A stretch of 64,000 bases of DNA from Lachnospiraceae bacterium (GCA_024682835.1 JAIKYU010000099.1:1-64000), one strand, 5' to 3'. Numbered from the stretch's first letter, positions 50,498 to 59,309 are shown. The notes: generated by a model not told the origin, from the letters alone. Translations and numbers: made by a program.

Positions 50498-52123
50498 TCA
50501 GCCCCCGAGCTGCTCACGCATCATGGTGACCAGCTCTCTGATCCGCGCGGAATGAAGCTGTATGCTCACCGGATTCACGATCAACCGCGCGGAAAGCGGG
50601 CAGATCTCCTCGAGCACCTCCAGTCCGTTTTCCCTCAGGGTCGAGCCGGTTTCCACGATATCCACGATCACATCCGCAAGGCCCACGATCGGTCCCAGCT
50701 CCACGGAACCGTTTAATTTGATCAGCTCCACGGTCTGCTTTTTCCGGTCGTAGAAATACGATTTCGCAATCTCCGGATACTTGGTGGCGACGCGGATCAT
50801 CTCATGATGTCTGAGCAGCTCTGCGGCTTCCGGCCGGCCGCAGACGCACATTCTGCATGCGCCGAACTTCAGATCCAGCACCTGACAGACGCGCCGGTTT
50901 TCCTCCAGAATGGTGTCCGCGCCCACGATGCCGATATCCGCGGCACCGTACTCCACGTAGGTCGGCACGTCCGGCCCCTTGGCCAGGAAAAACGACAGCT
51001 TTTCCTTCCCGTTGGTAAAGATCAGCTTTCTGGTGTCTTTCTCTTCCATCTCCGGGCAGAAGATGCCGCAGCGGTTCAGCAGCGCCATGGCCTCCTTCGC
51101 GAGCCTTCCCTTTCCGAGCGCGATGGTGAGACCGTCCTTTTTTTCGGCGGCAAGCGCGGACGACAGATCATCCGTCACCACCATGAATCCGACCGCCGGT
51201 GCGGGCCGTCCCAGCTTTTCCAGCAGCGCGTCATACCGGCCGCCGCGGGCGATCGGCTCCCCGATCCCGTTGGTGTAGGCCCTGAAGACCACGCCGGTAT
51301 AGTAGCGATAGCGGTTTAGCAGCCCGAGATCAAAGGTGACATACTGCTGTACACCGTATTCTGAAAGTGCCTCATACAGCGCCTTCAGTCTGTCGATCGC
51401 CTCCTTTGAACGTTTGTTTATGGCCTCATGCGCCAGGGCATCCAGGTCGCTCACGCCGGAAAAAAGGCCTGCGATATCCAGGAGCTTTGAGGCATAGGGC
51501 TTTGGTACCTGACGGTCGGCCAACAGTTTTTCGGCCGCAAAGGCGTTTTTTTCACAGATACAGTCCAGAAGCTCCGCCTCCGTCTCCTTATCGATTCCGG
51601 CTTCCTCGCAGATCCCGTAGAAATAATCGACATGACCGATACACATCCTGATATCATCCATACCGGCGGCCAGGAGCGAACGGATCGCCAGGGCGATGAT
51701 CTCAGCGTCGGCACGGACGGAGCCGTCGTTGTAAAACTCCGCGCCCATCTGGGTCTCTTCCCGAAGCTTTCCCTGCAGGCGTCTTCTGTTGTTGAAGACG
51801 CTGCCCTGATAGAAAAGCCGGAGCGGCTCGTTGGTCTCAAGGAAATACTTCACTGCCGTTCTGGCAACGGAAGGCGTAAAGTCGGGACGCAGCACCATCG
51901 TTCCGCCGTCGCGGTCAAAATACCGGAAGAGTTCAAAGGAATCCGCCGGATCGCTCTTTGCATCAAACAAATCGGCATATTCAAGCGCCGGCGTCCGGAT
52001 CTGTTCATATCCGAATTCCGTAAAAGTGGCCTCGATCCGCCGCTCCGCCTCCATCTGGCGTTTTAGGCTTTCACCGTAAAGATCGCGGACTCCCTCCGGC
52101 GTGTGTGTCAGTTCCCGTCTCAT
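50498..52123 (-). CDS. HisZ-HisG fusion (ATP phosphoribosyltransferase)
   Basis: A 541-residue fusion. Residues 1 to about 325 are HisZ, the catalytically inactive histidyl-tRNA-synthetase-like regulatory subunit (TPEGVRDLY, MVLRPDFTPSVAR, FYQGSVFN, GGRYDALL, PAVGFMV). After about six linker residues, 332-541 is a short-form HisG (LTIALGKGRLAKEAM, DIGIVGADTI, VDIVETGSTLRENGL), which catalyses the first step of histidine synthesis. In most bacteria with short HisG the two are separate subunits. No other his genes are nearby. It overlaps recU by 4 nt (ATGA). Confidence 0.92.
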   Translation of the reverse strand: MRRELTHTPEGVRDLYGESLKRQMEAERRIEATFTEFGYEQIRTPALEYADLFDAKSDPADSFELFRYFDRDGGTMVLRPDFTPSVARTAVKYFLETNEPLRLFYQGSVFNNRRRLQGKLREETQMGAEFYNDGSVRADAEIIALAIRSLLAAGMDDIRMCIGHVDYFYGICEEAGIDKETEAELLDCICEKNAFAAEKLLADRQVPKPYASKLLDIAGLFSGVSDLDALAHEAINKRSKEAIDRLKALYEALSEYGVQQYVTFDLGLLNRYRYYTGVVFRAYTNGIGEPIARGGRYDALLEKLGRPAPAVGFMVVTDDLSSALAAEKKDGLTIALGKGRLAKEAMALLNRCGIFCPEMEEKDTRKLIFTNGKEKLSFFLAKGPDVPTYVEYGAADIGIVGADTILEENRRVCQVLDLKFGACRMCVCGRPEAAELLRHHEMIRVATKYPEIAKSYFYDRKKQTVELIKLNGSVELGPIVGLADVIVDIVETGSTLRENGLEVLEEICPLSARLIVNPVSIQLHSARIRELVTMMREQLGG

Positions 52124-52671
52124 GATTCCCCCTCATAACGCAGTTGCAGATCCAGCTTCATTGCTTCCAGATACGGCACCAGAATCGAACGCTCCGCAGT
52201 CTGCGGCAAAAAGAAGCGTTCGTCAAGCTCGTCCACCCGAAAACTCTTTCTTCCCCCGGCCTGTGCGCGGTCCCAGAAGGGACGAAAGTCTCTGTAGGGC
52301 AGATAGTAGAACCGATCCTGCTCCTTAAACATGATGAGAAAAAACGCAACCCCCTCCTGCGCTTCAAAATGCTCCATAAAGGCGACCTGATGCGTATGTA
52401 CATTGGAGAGCGCAAAGGTTTCCGTTGCGCATTCCTTGGCGTCAAAGCACACCGGAACCCCCTGCACGACACCGATGTAATCCACCGTACTCTTCTGATC
52501 GAAATAAGCGAGGGTGATGTGCCGCGTCGTCTTATCGATCTCGATCGGGGTGATCGGCGTCGGTATTTTCTGGATCAGTGCCAGACCAAGCTCCAGGTAT
52601 CGTTCGTTGGTGCGGTTGATCAGTTCCTCAAGGGTTGAACCGCGCAGTCCTCTTGAATTCCATGTACTCAC
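52120..52671 (-). CDS. recU: Holliday junction resolvase RecU
   Basis: A 183-residue nuclease that cuts Holliday junctions in Gram-positive recombination and chromosome segregation. Recognised features are the N-terminal STWNSRGLRGSTLEELIN, KIPTPITPIEID, the catalytic segment FDQKSTVDYIGV followed by VCFDAKEC, LSNVHTHQ and GGRKSFRVDEL. The acidic catalytic position before AK is Asp where Bacillus RecU has Glu (FEAKET). The start is GTG at 52671, overlapping the upstream stop, with GGAGGT 9-10 nt before it; the longer open frame is rejected. Confidence 0.92.
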   Translation of the reverse strand: MSTWNSRGLRGSTLEELINRTNERYLELGLALIQKIPTPITPIEIDKTTRHITLAYFDQKSTVDYIGVVQGVPVCFDAKECATETFALSNVHTHQVAFMEHFEAQEGVAFFLIMFKEQDRFYYLPYRDFRPFWDRAQAGGRKSFRVDELDERFFLPQTAERSILVPYLEAMKLDLQLRYEGES

Positions 52672-53744
52672 GCGGCAAAAACCTCCGTGTATCTGTCGAT
52701 GCACGCAAGGATGGTCTTCCGGTCCGTAAAAGCGGTAAATGGCAACCAGGCCGCTCCCGCGGGCGCGCAGGTGATCGTCCTGCCGGCAAGCGAAGAAAGT
52801 GCCTGTGCTTCCTTCGGACAGATCAATAAGGCTGCATGCAGAAGCTGCGAGGAGGCATGAAACTGCTCTTTGTCTTTTTCACACCTTCCGCCCCCGTACT
52901 TCCTGTCCCCCACCATCGGAAAACCCAGGTCTGCAAACTGGGCGCGGAGCTGATGGGTCTTACCGGTCAGAAGCCTTGCGAGCACCAGGGTCACGTCCTT
53001 TGAAGCATCGTAGAAAACCGGCGCATACGCGGTTTTGATCTCGCTCTCCTCATCCATCCGTGCACTCGTCTGCTCCCTTACACGGACGGTATTCGTCGTG
53101 CGGTCCTTTAAAAGAAGTCCGCACGCCAGATCCGCCTGCATGAGGTGACCGTGCACAAGCGTCAGGTAGTATTTTCCGATCAGGCGCTCCCTGAACCACC
53201 GGGAGACCTCCCGTGCACCTGCCAGGGTCTTTGCGCAAAGCACAATGCCGCTGGTGTTGCGGTCGAGCCGGTGACAGGCGGAGGGCCTGTACACCGAAAA
53301 ATCGGCTCTCTCCGCGCCATCAGCCTGTGTCAGATACGCCAGAAGCCAGTCGTTTAAGCTCTCATCCCCGCGCTCTGCCCGCTGAACCAGAAGTCCGGCG
53401 GGCTTATCGACGATAAGCACATCCCGGTTCTCATAAAGGATGGGCATCTGCCGGTAATGCGAAAAGCTCTGCATCCTGATCCGTTCGTCCTCATCCGGTT
53501 TTTGGCCGTCCGAAGACGTTGACGGATGCGTAAACTTTTCCCAGGTTTCATCGGAAAACCAGCACTGCAGCCGGTCCGCTTCCGTAAGGATCTCGTTGCC
53601 CTGTGCCCTTTTTCCGTTTAAGGTGATGTTCTTCTTTCGAAGCTGGGCATAGAGGAGGGATCTGGGTGCACCGGACAGATGGCGGAACAGAAACTTGTCC
53701 AGCCGGCTGCCGCTGCCGTCCCGGTCGATCACGATTTCCTTCAT
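52668..53744 (-). CDS. RluA-family pseudouridine synthase (RluC-like)
   Basis: The 358-residue paralogue of the enzyme at 1960-2916 has an N-terminal S4 domain (SRLDKFLFRHL..., about 13-65), then a catalytic domain with LIVDKPAGLLVQ, the HRLDRNTSG signature with catalytic Asp, and TGKTHQLRAQ. A Ser/Asp/Glu-rich linker (about 72-90) precedes the catalytic domain. The target uridine in 23S rRNA is not predictable here. It overlaps recU by 4 nt (GTGA). Confidence 0.88.
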   Translation of the reverse strand: MKEIVIDRDGSGSRLDKFLFRHLSGAPRSLLYAQLRKKNITLNGKRAQGNEILTEADRLQCWFSDETWEKFTHPSTSSDGQKPDEDERIRMQSFSHYRQMPILYENRDVLIVDKPAGLLVQRAERGDESLNDWLLAYLTQADGAERADFSVYRPSACHRLDRNTSGIVLCAKTLAGAREVSRWFRERLIGKYYLTLVHGHLMQADLACGLLLKDRTTNTVRVREQTSARMDEESEIKTAYAPVFYDASKDVTLVLARLLTGKTHQLRAQFADLGFPMVGDRKYGGGRCEKDKEQFHASSQLLHAALLICPKEAQALSSLAGRTITCAPAGAAWLPFTAFTDRKTILACIDRYTEVFAA

Positions 53745-53771
53745 GGCTGCCCTCTCTCCGTATCCCGCTTT

Positions 53772-54368
53772 CTACAGGGAGATGGAGACGAGGATTCCGG
53801 CAGGCGTCTGTGTCGTGCCCGGCTGCCAGGCATCCTCGATGGCGGCCGGATTGATATGCCGCACCGCGCGCAGCTTTTCCAGCTGATCGAGACGCTCACA
53901 AAATTCCGCAAGCTGCGTCGATTTGAAGACCACGACGGCCATATCCGGATAACCGCCCAGGGAAAGCTGCTCCTTTATGTGCGCCGTACAGGCGTCCGTG
54001 TCCGCATTTTCGTCTGCCGTGTAGAAGGCGGCGCTTTTGTCCATCACACAGGCTGCGCTGATATGGTAGGTTCGTTCGTAGGAGGTCATCTCGAGCTCGT
54101 ACCGGATCAGGAGCCCGCCCCGATGGCGCTCGATCTCCTCATATGCCTCCTGGGGAAGGCTTTTTGCTTTGATAAACAGCACCAGGTTGACGATGGAAAG
54201 CGCGGTCGGAATCGCCCCGATGGCCGCGACAATGGAAAGGAAATTGCGTGTCGTGTGCGTGAGAAACAGACCGGTCAGAAAAACTGCCAGAGAAAATCCC
54301 GCAAAAAAGAGGGAGCGATAAATCGCGCGCTTTCTGCGGGATCTGATGTTGCCGTAGCTGCCTTTCAT
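53772..54368 (-). CDS. Two-helix membrane protein of unknown function
   Basis: The 198-residue protein has a basic N-terminus (RSRRKRAIYRS), two membrane segments (about 19-37 and 43-66) and a cytoplasmic domain of mixed alpha/beta character (about 75-195). I recognise no family and no catalytic motif. It lies 15 nt after the coiled-coil gene and appears to be the last gene of the parC-rsmD-coaD run, with a weak ribosome site that suggests coupling. Confidence 0.6.
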   Translation of the reverse strand: MKGSYGNIRSRRKRAIYRSLFFAGFSLAVFLTGLFLTHTTRNFLSIVAAIGAIPTALSIVNLVLFIKAKSLPQEAYEEIERHRGGLLIRYELEMTSYERTYHISAACVMDKSAAFYTADENADTDACTAHIKEQLSLGGYPDMAVVVFKSTQLAEFCERLDQLEKLRAVRHINPAAIEDAWQPGTTQTPAGILVSISL

Positions 54369-54383
54369 CGTGCGGACAAAGCC

Positions 54384-55043
54384 TTACTCTTCCGCTTCCT
54401 GTATTCCGTCGGCGGTCTCGGCGTAGCCTTCCTGCTCTGCATCGTAGGAAGCCGCCTCTGCGGTCTCATAAGCGGGCGCGTTGGAGAGCGCGGGCTTTAA
54501 TTCCTCCCGGTTGCTGTGAACGGTCTCCTGATAGCGCGCAAGCTGCCCGGTAAAGCTCTCATAGCTGCGCTGGGTGGTGCTGATCGTGCGGCTCAGCACC
54601 TGCTCAAACTCCTTTAACAGCCTGTCCGTATACTGGACAGCCGATGCCTTCATCGCGTTGGCCTGTCGGGTCGCCTCATCGATGATGCCGCGCGCCTTGA
54701 GGGCTGCCTCATCAATCATCTTCTGCGCCTGCTCATTGGCAAGCTTGGTGATCTCGTGATCGCTCAAAAGCTCGTGGGACTGTTCGGCCGTCTCATCTAA
54801 GAGCGAACGGGCCTTTGTCCGCGCATCGTTCAGGATGGCTTCCTTATTGGTGATGATCTTCTGATACCGGCGGACCTCCTCCGGGATCTTCATCCGAAGC
54901 TCGCGGATCAGCTCGTCGATTTCCTCCTTGTTGACAATGATCTTGGTGTTGGAGAGCGGCTGATACTTGCAGTTGTCGATGTACACCTCGATCTCGTTGA
55001 TTACTTCTTCGATGGCACTGGTTGAAGGATTTTCAGAAGCCAT
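54384..55043 (-). CDS. Coiled-coil protein (DivIVA / ATPase subunit H-like)
   Basis: A 219-residue, highly helical protein without a membrane segment. Residues about 40-175 are continuous heptad-like helix rich in Ala, Glu, Lys and Arg (ILNDARTKARSLLDE, ANEQAQKMIDEAALKARGIIDEA). The tail is acidic and low complexity. Proteins of this kind next to coaD in Clostridia are variously labelled ATPase subunit-like or DivIVA-like, but no function is proven. The start has GGAGG upstream and lies 2 nt after coaD. Confidence 0.62.
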   Translation of the reverse strand: MASENPSTSAIEEVINEIEVYIDNCKYQPLSNTKIIVNKEEIDELIRELRMKIPEEVRRYQKIITNKEAILNDARTKARSLLDETAEQSHELLSDHEITKLANEQAQKMIDEAALKARGIIDEATRQANAMKASAVQYTDRLLKEFEQVLSRTISTTQRSYESFTGQLARYQETVHSNREELKPALSNAPAYETAEAASYDAEQEGYAETADGIQEAEE

Positions 55044-55045
55044 GG

Positions 55046-55537
55046 TCAGTTTTCCTCCTTGCGATATTTGCTGTAAAGCATTTTTTCCACAAAATCAGGC
55101 ACCAGCGCGGATACATCCCCGCCGAAGCTCGCGATTTCACGAACGGTCGAGCTGCTCAGATAGGAATATCTCAGGTCGGTCGTCAGAAACACCGTATCCA
55201 GATCCCCGTGCGACAGCTCCTTGTTGGTCTGTGCGATCTGCAGCTCATATTCGAAATCCGTGATGGCGCGCAGTCCGCGGATGGCAATGTGAATTCCCTT
55301 GTCCCTGCAGTAGTCGATCAGCAGGCCGTGATAGGAATCCACCGTGACATTCGGAATCTGCGAGGTCGCATCCTGCAATATCTTAACACGTTCTTCCGTC
55401 AAAAACAACGGCGTCTTGGCCGTGTTGATCATCACTGTCACATTCAGCCGGTCAAACATGGCAGCGGCGCGTCTGATGATGTCCAGATGCCCGAAGGTGA
55501 CGGGGTCAAAACTCCCGGGATATACCGCTGTTTTCAT
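55046..55537 (-). CDS. coaD: Phosphopantetheine adenylyltransferase
   Basis: A 163-residue nucleotidyltransferase that makes dephospho-CoA from phosphopantetheine and ATP. It has the N-terminal YPGSFDPVTFGHLDI (TxGH motif), the substrate loop GLRAITDFEYELQIA, and the C-terminal SYLSSSTVREI motif corresponding to ISSTxVR. It starts 1 nt after rsmD, a common pairing in bacteria. AAGGAG lies 11 nt upstream of the ATG. Confidence 0.96.
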   Translation of the reverse strand: MKTAVYPGSFDPVTFGHLDIIRRAAAMFDRLNVTVMINTAKTPLFLTEERVKILQDATSQIPNVTVDSYHGLLIDYCRDKGIHIAIRGLRAITDFEYELQIAQTNKELSHGDLDTVFLTTDLRYSYLSSSTVREIASFGGDVSALVPDFVEKMLYSKYRKEEN

Positions 55538-55538
55538 A

Positions 55539-56093
55539 TCATCTTCCGCTCCTTCTTAAAAAGAGGTGTTTGTTGTTCCGATAGTTCTTCTCCCTGAAGA
55601 CGGTAAAGCCCAGCTCCTCCGCGCCGTCCAGGTTTTCCTCCGCGGGGCATTCCGCAAGGATCAGCGTGTTTTCCGTCACCCAGGGCATGGCGGAAAGCTG
55701 CCCCAGGGTGCGCAGGTAGAGGTTTGACGCATAAGGCGGATCAAGATAGACAATATCCGCCTCCTTTTCACGGATGTTGCGAAGCGCCAGCACCACGTCC
55801 TGCTTCAGGAGCGTCCCCTTGTCCTCCAGATGGGTGTGCATTAAATTCTGCGCGATGCAGGCGGCTGCCTCTTTGCCGTTTTCGACAAAATACGCGTGCC
55901 TGGCCCCGCGGGAAAGTGCCTCGATCCCGATCCCGCCGCTTCCGGCAAAGAGATCCACAAACATACTTCCGGGGACCTCATTCTGGATCATGTTGAAGAG
56001 CGTCTCCTTGATCCGGTCCTGTGTCGGTCTTGTGTCCTCACCCTTCGGCGTCACCAGATTCATGCGTCTGGCCTGGCCCGCGATCACTCTCAT
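55539..56093 (-). CDS. rsmD: 16S rRNA (guanine-966-N2)-methyltransferase
   Basis: A 184-residue SAM-dependent methyltransferase. It shows MRVIAGQARRMNL, RPTQDRIKETLFNM, the SAM-binding LFAGSGGIGIEALSRGA and the catalytic DPPY (YLDPPYAS). It modifies G966 of 16S rRNA. The start overlaps the parC stop in the ATGA pattern and the gene is followed by coaD after 1 nt. Confidence 0.95.
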   Translation of the reverse strand: MRVIAGQARRMNLVTPKGEDTRPTQDRIKETLFNMIQNEVPGSMFVDLFAGSGGIGIEALSRGARHAYFVENGKEAAACIAQNLMHTHLEDKGTLLKQDVVLALRNIREKEADIVYLDPPYASNLYLRTLGQLSAMPWVTENTLILAECPAEENLDGAEELGFTVFREKNYRNNKHLFLRRSGR

Positions 56094-58330
56094 TTCTTAA
56101 TCACCCGACTTCCCTTTCCGTCCCGGCCGGCAATTTTCAGAGAAGACAGCGGGATGCCGATTCCGTTTTCCTCCACGCTCTTCTCCTCTCCCTCCGTGAG
56201 ATAGTAGACATCACGGACCGCATCCCCGGCACCGAGCTTCATGCCCCTGACGCCGACGGCGCCCTTCTTCTTCTCGGGAATTTCGGACACCAGAAAGCGC
56301 AGGAAAAAGCCGTTTTCCGTGCGCAGAATGATGGTCTGCTGCTCATGCAGAATGGTGACATCCACCACCTCGTCCCCGTCGAGAAGCTTTGTCGCCGCCA
56401 CCGTGCGCTTGGACACATCAAATTCTCCGCCGTCCACGATTTTGCAGTTGGCAAATTTCGTGACAAACACCATGCGGTAGAGATTCAGATCGGACTGGCT
56501 CGCTGCGAGTACGATGCGTTCCTTTGCGGAGTCGAAATTGCTCACGTTGTCCACAGGAATGCCCTTGTCGCGCAGCTTCCCCTGCGGCAGCTCCTGCGTG
56601 CGGAAAGTGTAGACCTGGCCGGTGTCGGTAAACAGCACGATCTTGCCCGTGTTTTTGCAGGGGAAGTAGAACCGGAAATCCGACTCCAGCGCCTCCCTGT
56701 TTTTGTCAAGCGTGGCAGCATCGATGGTCTTGGCGTAGCCGAAGCGGTCCATGACAAAGCCGACCTCAATCTCCTCCACGGGCTTGGCCACATAGACTGC
56801 CTCAGCCAGGTTGTCGATGACGGTCCGGCGCGGCACGCCGTATTCCTTTTTGATGGTCAAAAGCTCCTGCTGGATCACGAGGGACATGGAATTGCGGTCT
56901 GTGAGGATATCCTCATAGCGGTAAATATTGGCCACCGTCGTCTCGTGTTCTTTTAAAAGCGCCTCGAGCTCCAGACCGATCAGCTTATAAAGGCGCATCT
57001 CAAGAATCGCATCCGCCTGTCTCTCCGTGAAAAGGAGCTGGGAAGCCATGGCTGCGCTTTCCCTTGTCTTGAAACGGATGCCCTCCGTGACGCCGTTGAT
57101 CAGGCAGTTTTTGGCCATGGCCCGATCCCTGCTTCCGCGGAGGATCTCGATCACCAGATCAATGACGTTGCAGGCCTTGATCAGTCCCTCCTGCACCTCC
57201 TTTTTTTCCTGTTCCTTTTCCAGAAGGGTCTTGTATTTCCGCGTCGAAGTCTCAAACTGGAATTCCACGGAGGCTTCGAGCACACGCTTTAAGCCCATGA
57301 CCTCCGGCCGTCCGCGGTCGATGGCAAGCATATTGACGCCGAAGCTGTCCTCCAGCTTGGTCTTTTTATAGAGCAGATTGGTGAAGTTTTCTACATCGGT
57401 GTCCTTTTTCAGCTCCACCACGATCCGGATGCCCTCCTTGGAGGACTGGTTGGAAATGTCGATGATGTCGCCGGTGAGCTTGTTTTCCGCAAGGCTTGCG
57501 ATGTCCTCGAGGAATTTGCCGATGCCCGCGCCGATCATGGTGTAGGGAATCTCCGTGATCACCAGCCGAATGTGCCCGTTTTTCTCCGTCTCGGTCGTCA
57601 CCTTCCCGCGGATCCGGACCTTGCCGCTGCCGGTCTCGTAGATCTGCTCCAGATCATCGGCGTTCATCACGATGCCGCCGGTGGGGAAATCCGGTCCCTT
57701 GATATACTTCATCAACTGTTCGGTCGTGATATCCGGATTCTTCATCAGCGCAATCTCCGCGTCGATCACTTCAGCGAGATTGTGGGAAGGCGTGCTTGTC
57801 GCCATGCCGACGGCAATGCCCTCGGAGCCGTTGACAAGAAAATGGGGGATCTTGACAGGCAGAACGGAAGGCTCCCGCTCCGTCTCATCGAAATTAGGCT
57901 GGAAATCCACCACGTCCTTATCCAGATCCGCGAGGAAGAATTCCTGGGTGATCTTCGAGAGGCGGGCCTCCGTGTAACGCATCGCAGCGGCGCCATCGCC
58001 TTCAATATTGCCGAAGTTGCCGTGTCCGTCCACCAGCGGCAGCATCTTTTTGAAATCCTGCGCCATGACCACCAGGCAGTCATAGATGGAGCTGTCGCCG
58101 TGCGGGTGGTACTTACCCATGGTGTCGCCGACGATACGGGCGCTTTTGCGGTAGGGTCTGTCGTAGCGGAGTCCCAGTTCGGACATGTCATACAGTGTGC
58201 GGCGCTGCACGGGCTTTAACCCGTCCCGGACATCCGGGAGTGCGCGGGCCACAATAACACTCATCGCATAGTCGATGAAGTTTTTCTGCATGACCTCGGA
58301 GTATTCGGTCTTTATGATTCTGTCTTCCAT
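56090..58330 (-). CDS. parC: Type II topoisomerase subunit A, ParC-like
   Basis: A 746-residue DNA-cleaving subunit. The N-terminal breakage-reunion domain has ALPDVRDGLKPVQRR, the helix with PHGDSSIYD and the catalytic Tyr in AAMRYTEARL. The C-terminal beta-pinwheel (about 490-740) lacks the QRRGGKG GyrA box, which argues for topoisomerase IV (ParC) rather than gyrase. No ParE/GyrB gene is adjacent. The ribosome site is poor (AAAGGA 13 nt upstream). It leads rsmD-coaD-coiled-coil-membrane protein by overlap. Confidence 0.85.
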   Translation of the reverse strand: MEDRIIKTEYSEVMQKNFIDYAMSVIVARALPDVRDGLKPVQRRTLYDMSELGLRYDRPYRKSARIVGDTMGKYHPHGDSSIYDCLVVMAQDFKKMLPLVDGHGNFGNIEGDGAAAMRYTEARLSKITQEFFLADLDKDVVDFQPNFDETEREPSVLPVKIPHFLVNGSEGIAVGMATSTPSHNLAEVIDAEIALMKNPDITTEQLMKYIKGPDFPTGGIVMNADDLEQIYETGSGKVRIRGKVTTETEKNGHIRLVITEIPYTMIGAGIGKFLEDIASLAENKLTGDIIDISNQSSKEGIRIVVELKKDTDVENFTNLLYKKTKLEDSFGVNMLAIDRGRPEVMGLKRVLEASVEFQFETSTRKYKTLLEKEQEKKEVQEGLIKACNVIDLVIEILRGSRDRAMAKNCLINGVTEGIRFKTRESAAMASQLLFTERQADAILEMRLYKLIGLELEALLKEHETTVANIYRYEDILTDRNSMSLVIQQELLTIKKEYGVPRRTVIDNLAEAVYVAKPVEEIEVGFVMDRFGYAKTIDAATLDKNREALESDFRFYFPCKNTGKIVLFTDTGQVYTFRTQELPQGKLRDKGIPVDNVSNFDSAKERIVLAASQSDLNLYRMVFVTKFANCKIVDGGEFDVSKRTVAATKLLDGDEVVDVTILHEQQTIILRTENGFFLRFLVSEIPEKKKGAVGVRGMKLGAGDAVRDVYYLTEGEEKSVEENGIGIPLSSLKIAGRDGKGSRVIKK

Positions 58331-58358
58331 GCCTTACAAAAGAATCCTTTCATGGAAA

Positions 58359-58389
58359 GACGGCATGCATTTGGGCTTTGCATGCCGTC
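58359..58389 (-). terminator. Hairpin between the flagellin-like gene and parC
   Basis: GACGGCATGCA (58359-58369) and TGCATGCCGTC (58379-58389) form an 11-bp stem with a 9-nt loop, 26 nt past the flagellin-like stop on the minus strand. Only a short TTT follows, so termination may be partial, letting some transcription reach parC. Confidence 0.6.
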
Positions 58390-58415
58390 CGTCATTGTCT
58401 GGAGCAGATTGCGTT

Positions 58416-59213
58416 CTATGCAAAGAGCGCGGCGTTCTTGGTCTGCTCGTCCTCTTCCTGACGCTTCTGCATCATGATCTGCGCCGCGGTCAGCGTCTTG
58501 TTCTTGCTGACATTCATGATCTCCTCTGCCATGTCCGCATCTTCAAGGACAGACTGGGAGGAGGTGATATTCTCGGCTGCGATCGCATTGTAACCGCTGG
58601 CGTAATCGATGGTGTTGGTCTGGGCTCCGGCCATGCTTCTTGCGCTGGAGACCTTTTCCATCGCGGTGTCGATGGAATCCAGATCGAAATTGTCGAGCAC
58701 ATTGAAACTCTTTACGCCGAGAGAATCGGAAGTCAGTGCGTTCTGTGCGACGGACATCGTCGTGCCCTCCCCGTCCGAAACAAGGGAGACGCTTCCGTCC
58801 TCGGTAAGAAGAGATTTCTCATTGTATTTGGCCTGATAGGCGGCATCATCGATGCCTTCCTTCATCTGGTCCACTTCAGCCTGGATGGCCTGTTTGTCTT
58901 CCTTGCCCATCAGGCCGTTGTTGGCCCGGATGGAAAGCTCGCGGATGCGCTGAAGGTAATCGTTGGCTCCCTCCATGCCGCCGTCAGCAATATAGAGAGC
59001 CGAGCGGCCTGCCTGAAGATTCTGTCTGCCGACCTCGAAGCCCTTTGCAGCCTTGGCGAGCTTCTTGGCGATCGCCATCTCAGCGGCGCCGTCCGAAGCC
59101 TGATTGAGCTTCTTGCCGCTGGAAGCATTTCGCATATGCTTATTCTGATCGTTCTGTACCTGATATTGATTGTAGTTGTACCGGTTTGCACCGATTCCGC
59201 CCACTCCGCTCAT
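58416..59213 (-). CDS. Flagellin-like protein with atypical C-terminus
   Basis: The 265-residue protein shows the conserved flagellin N-terminal helical region (about 15-105, with KHMRNASSGKKLNQASDGAA, LQAGRSALYIADGG and RIRELSIRANNG) and C-terminal region (about 178-250, with AMEKVSSARSMAGAQ, AENITSSQSVLEDADMAEE). The surface domain between is only about 70 residues. The last 20 or so residues (MMQKRQEEDEQTKNAALFA) replace the hydrophobic Leu-rich end that normally packs in the filament core. It has a strong ribosome site and a sigma-A-like promoter. It could be a minor flagellin, a hook-associated relative or a repurposed protein. Confidence 0.8.
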   Translation of the reverse strand: MSGVGGIGANRYNYNQYQVQNDQNKHMRNASSGKKLNQASDGAAEMAIAKKLAKAAKGFEVGRQNLQAGRSALYIADGGMEGANDYLQRIRELSIRANNGLMGKEDKQAIQAEVDQMKEGIDDAAYQAKYNEKSLLTEDGSVSLVSDGEGTTMSVAQNALTSDSLGVKSFNVLDNFDLDSIDTAMEKVSSARSMAGAQTNTIDYASGYNAIAAENITSSQSVLEDADMAEEIMNVSKNKTLTAAQIMMQKRQEEDEQTKNAALFA

Positions 59214-59280
59214 CTCTTACTCCTTTCCGGATCCATCGTGCCATCCGTTGCACATCCGATTGTTGCAGATAACTAATGAT

Positions 59281-59309
59281 ATTATTGCACACAAGCCCGC
59301 TTTCGTCAA
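59281..59309 (-). promoter_or_regulatory. Promoter of the flagellin-like gene
   Basis: On the minus strand TTGACG (complement of 59304-59309), a 17-bp spacer and AATAAT (complement of 59281-59286) preceded by TGC (extended -10). This is a housekeeping sigma type; the sigma-28 motif usual for flagellin genes (GCCGATAA) is absent. The leader is about 60 nt. Confidence 0.7.

Noticed and set aside
56090..58330. Calling this gene gyrA
   Set aside because: The C-terminal domain lacks the QRRGGKG GyrA box and no gyrB is adjacent; ParC-like is the safer label.
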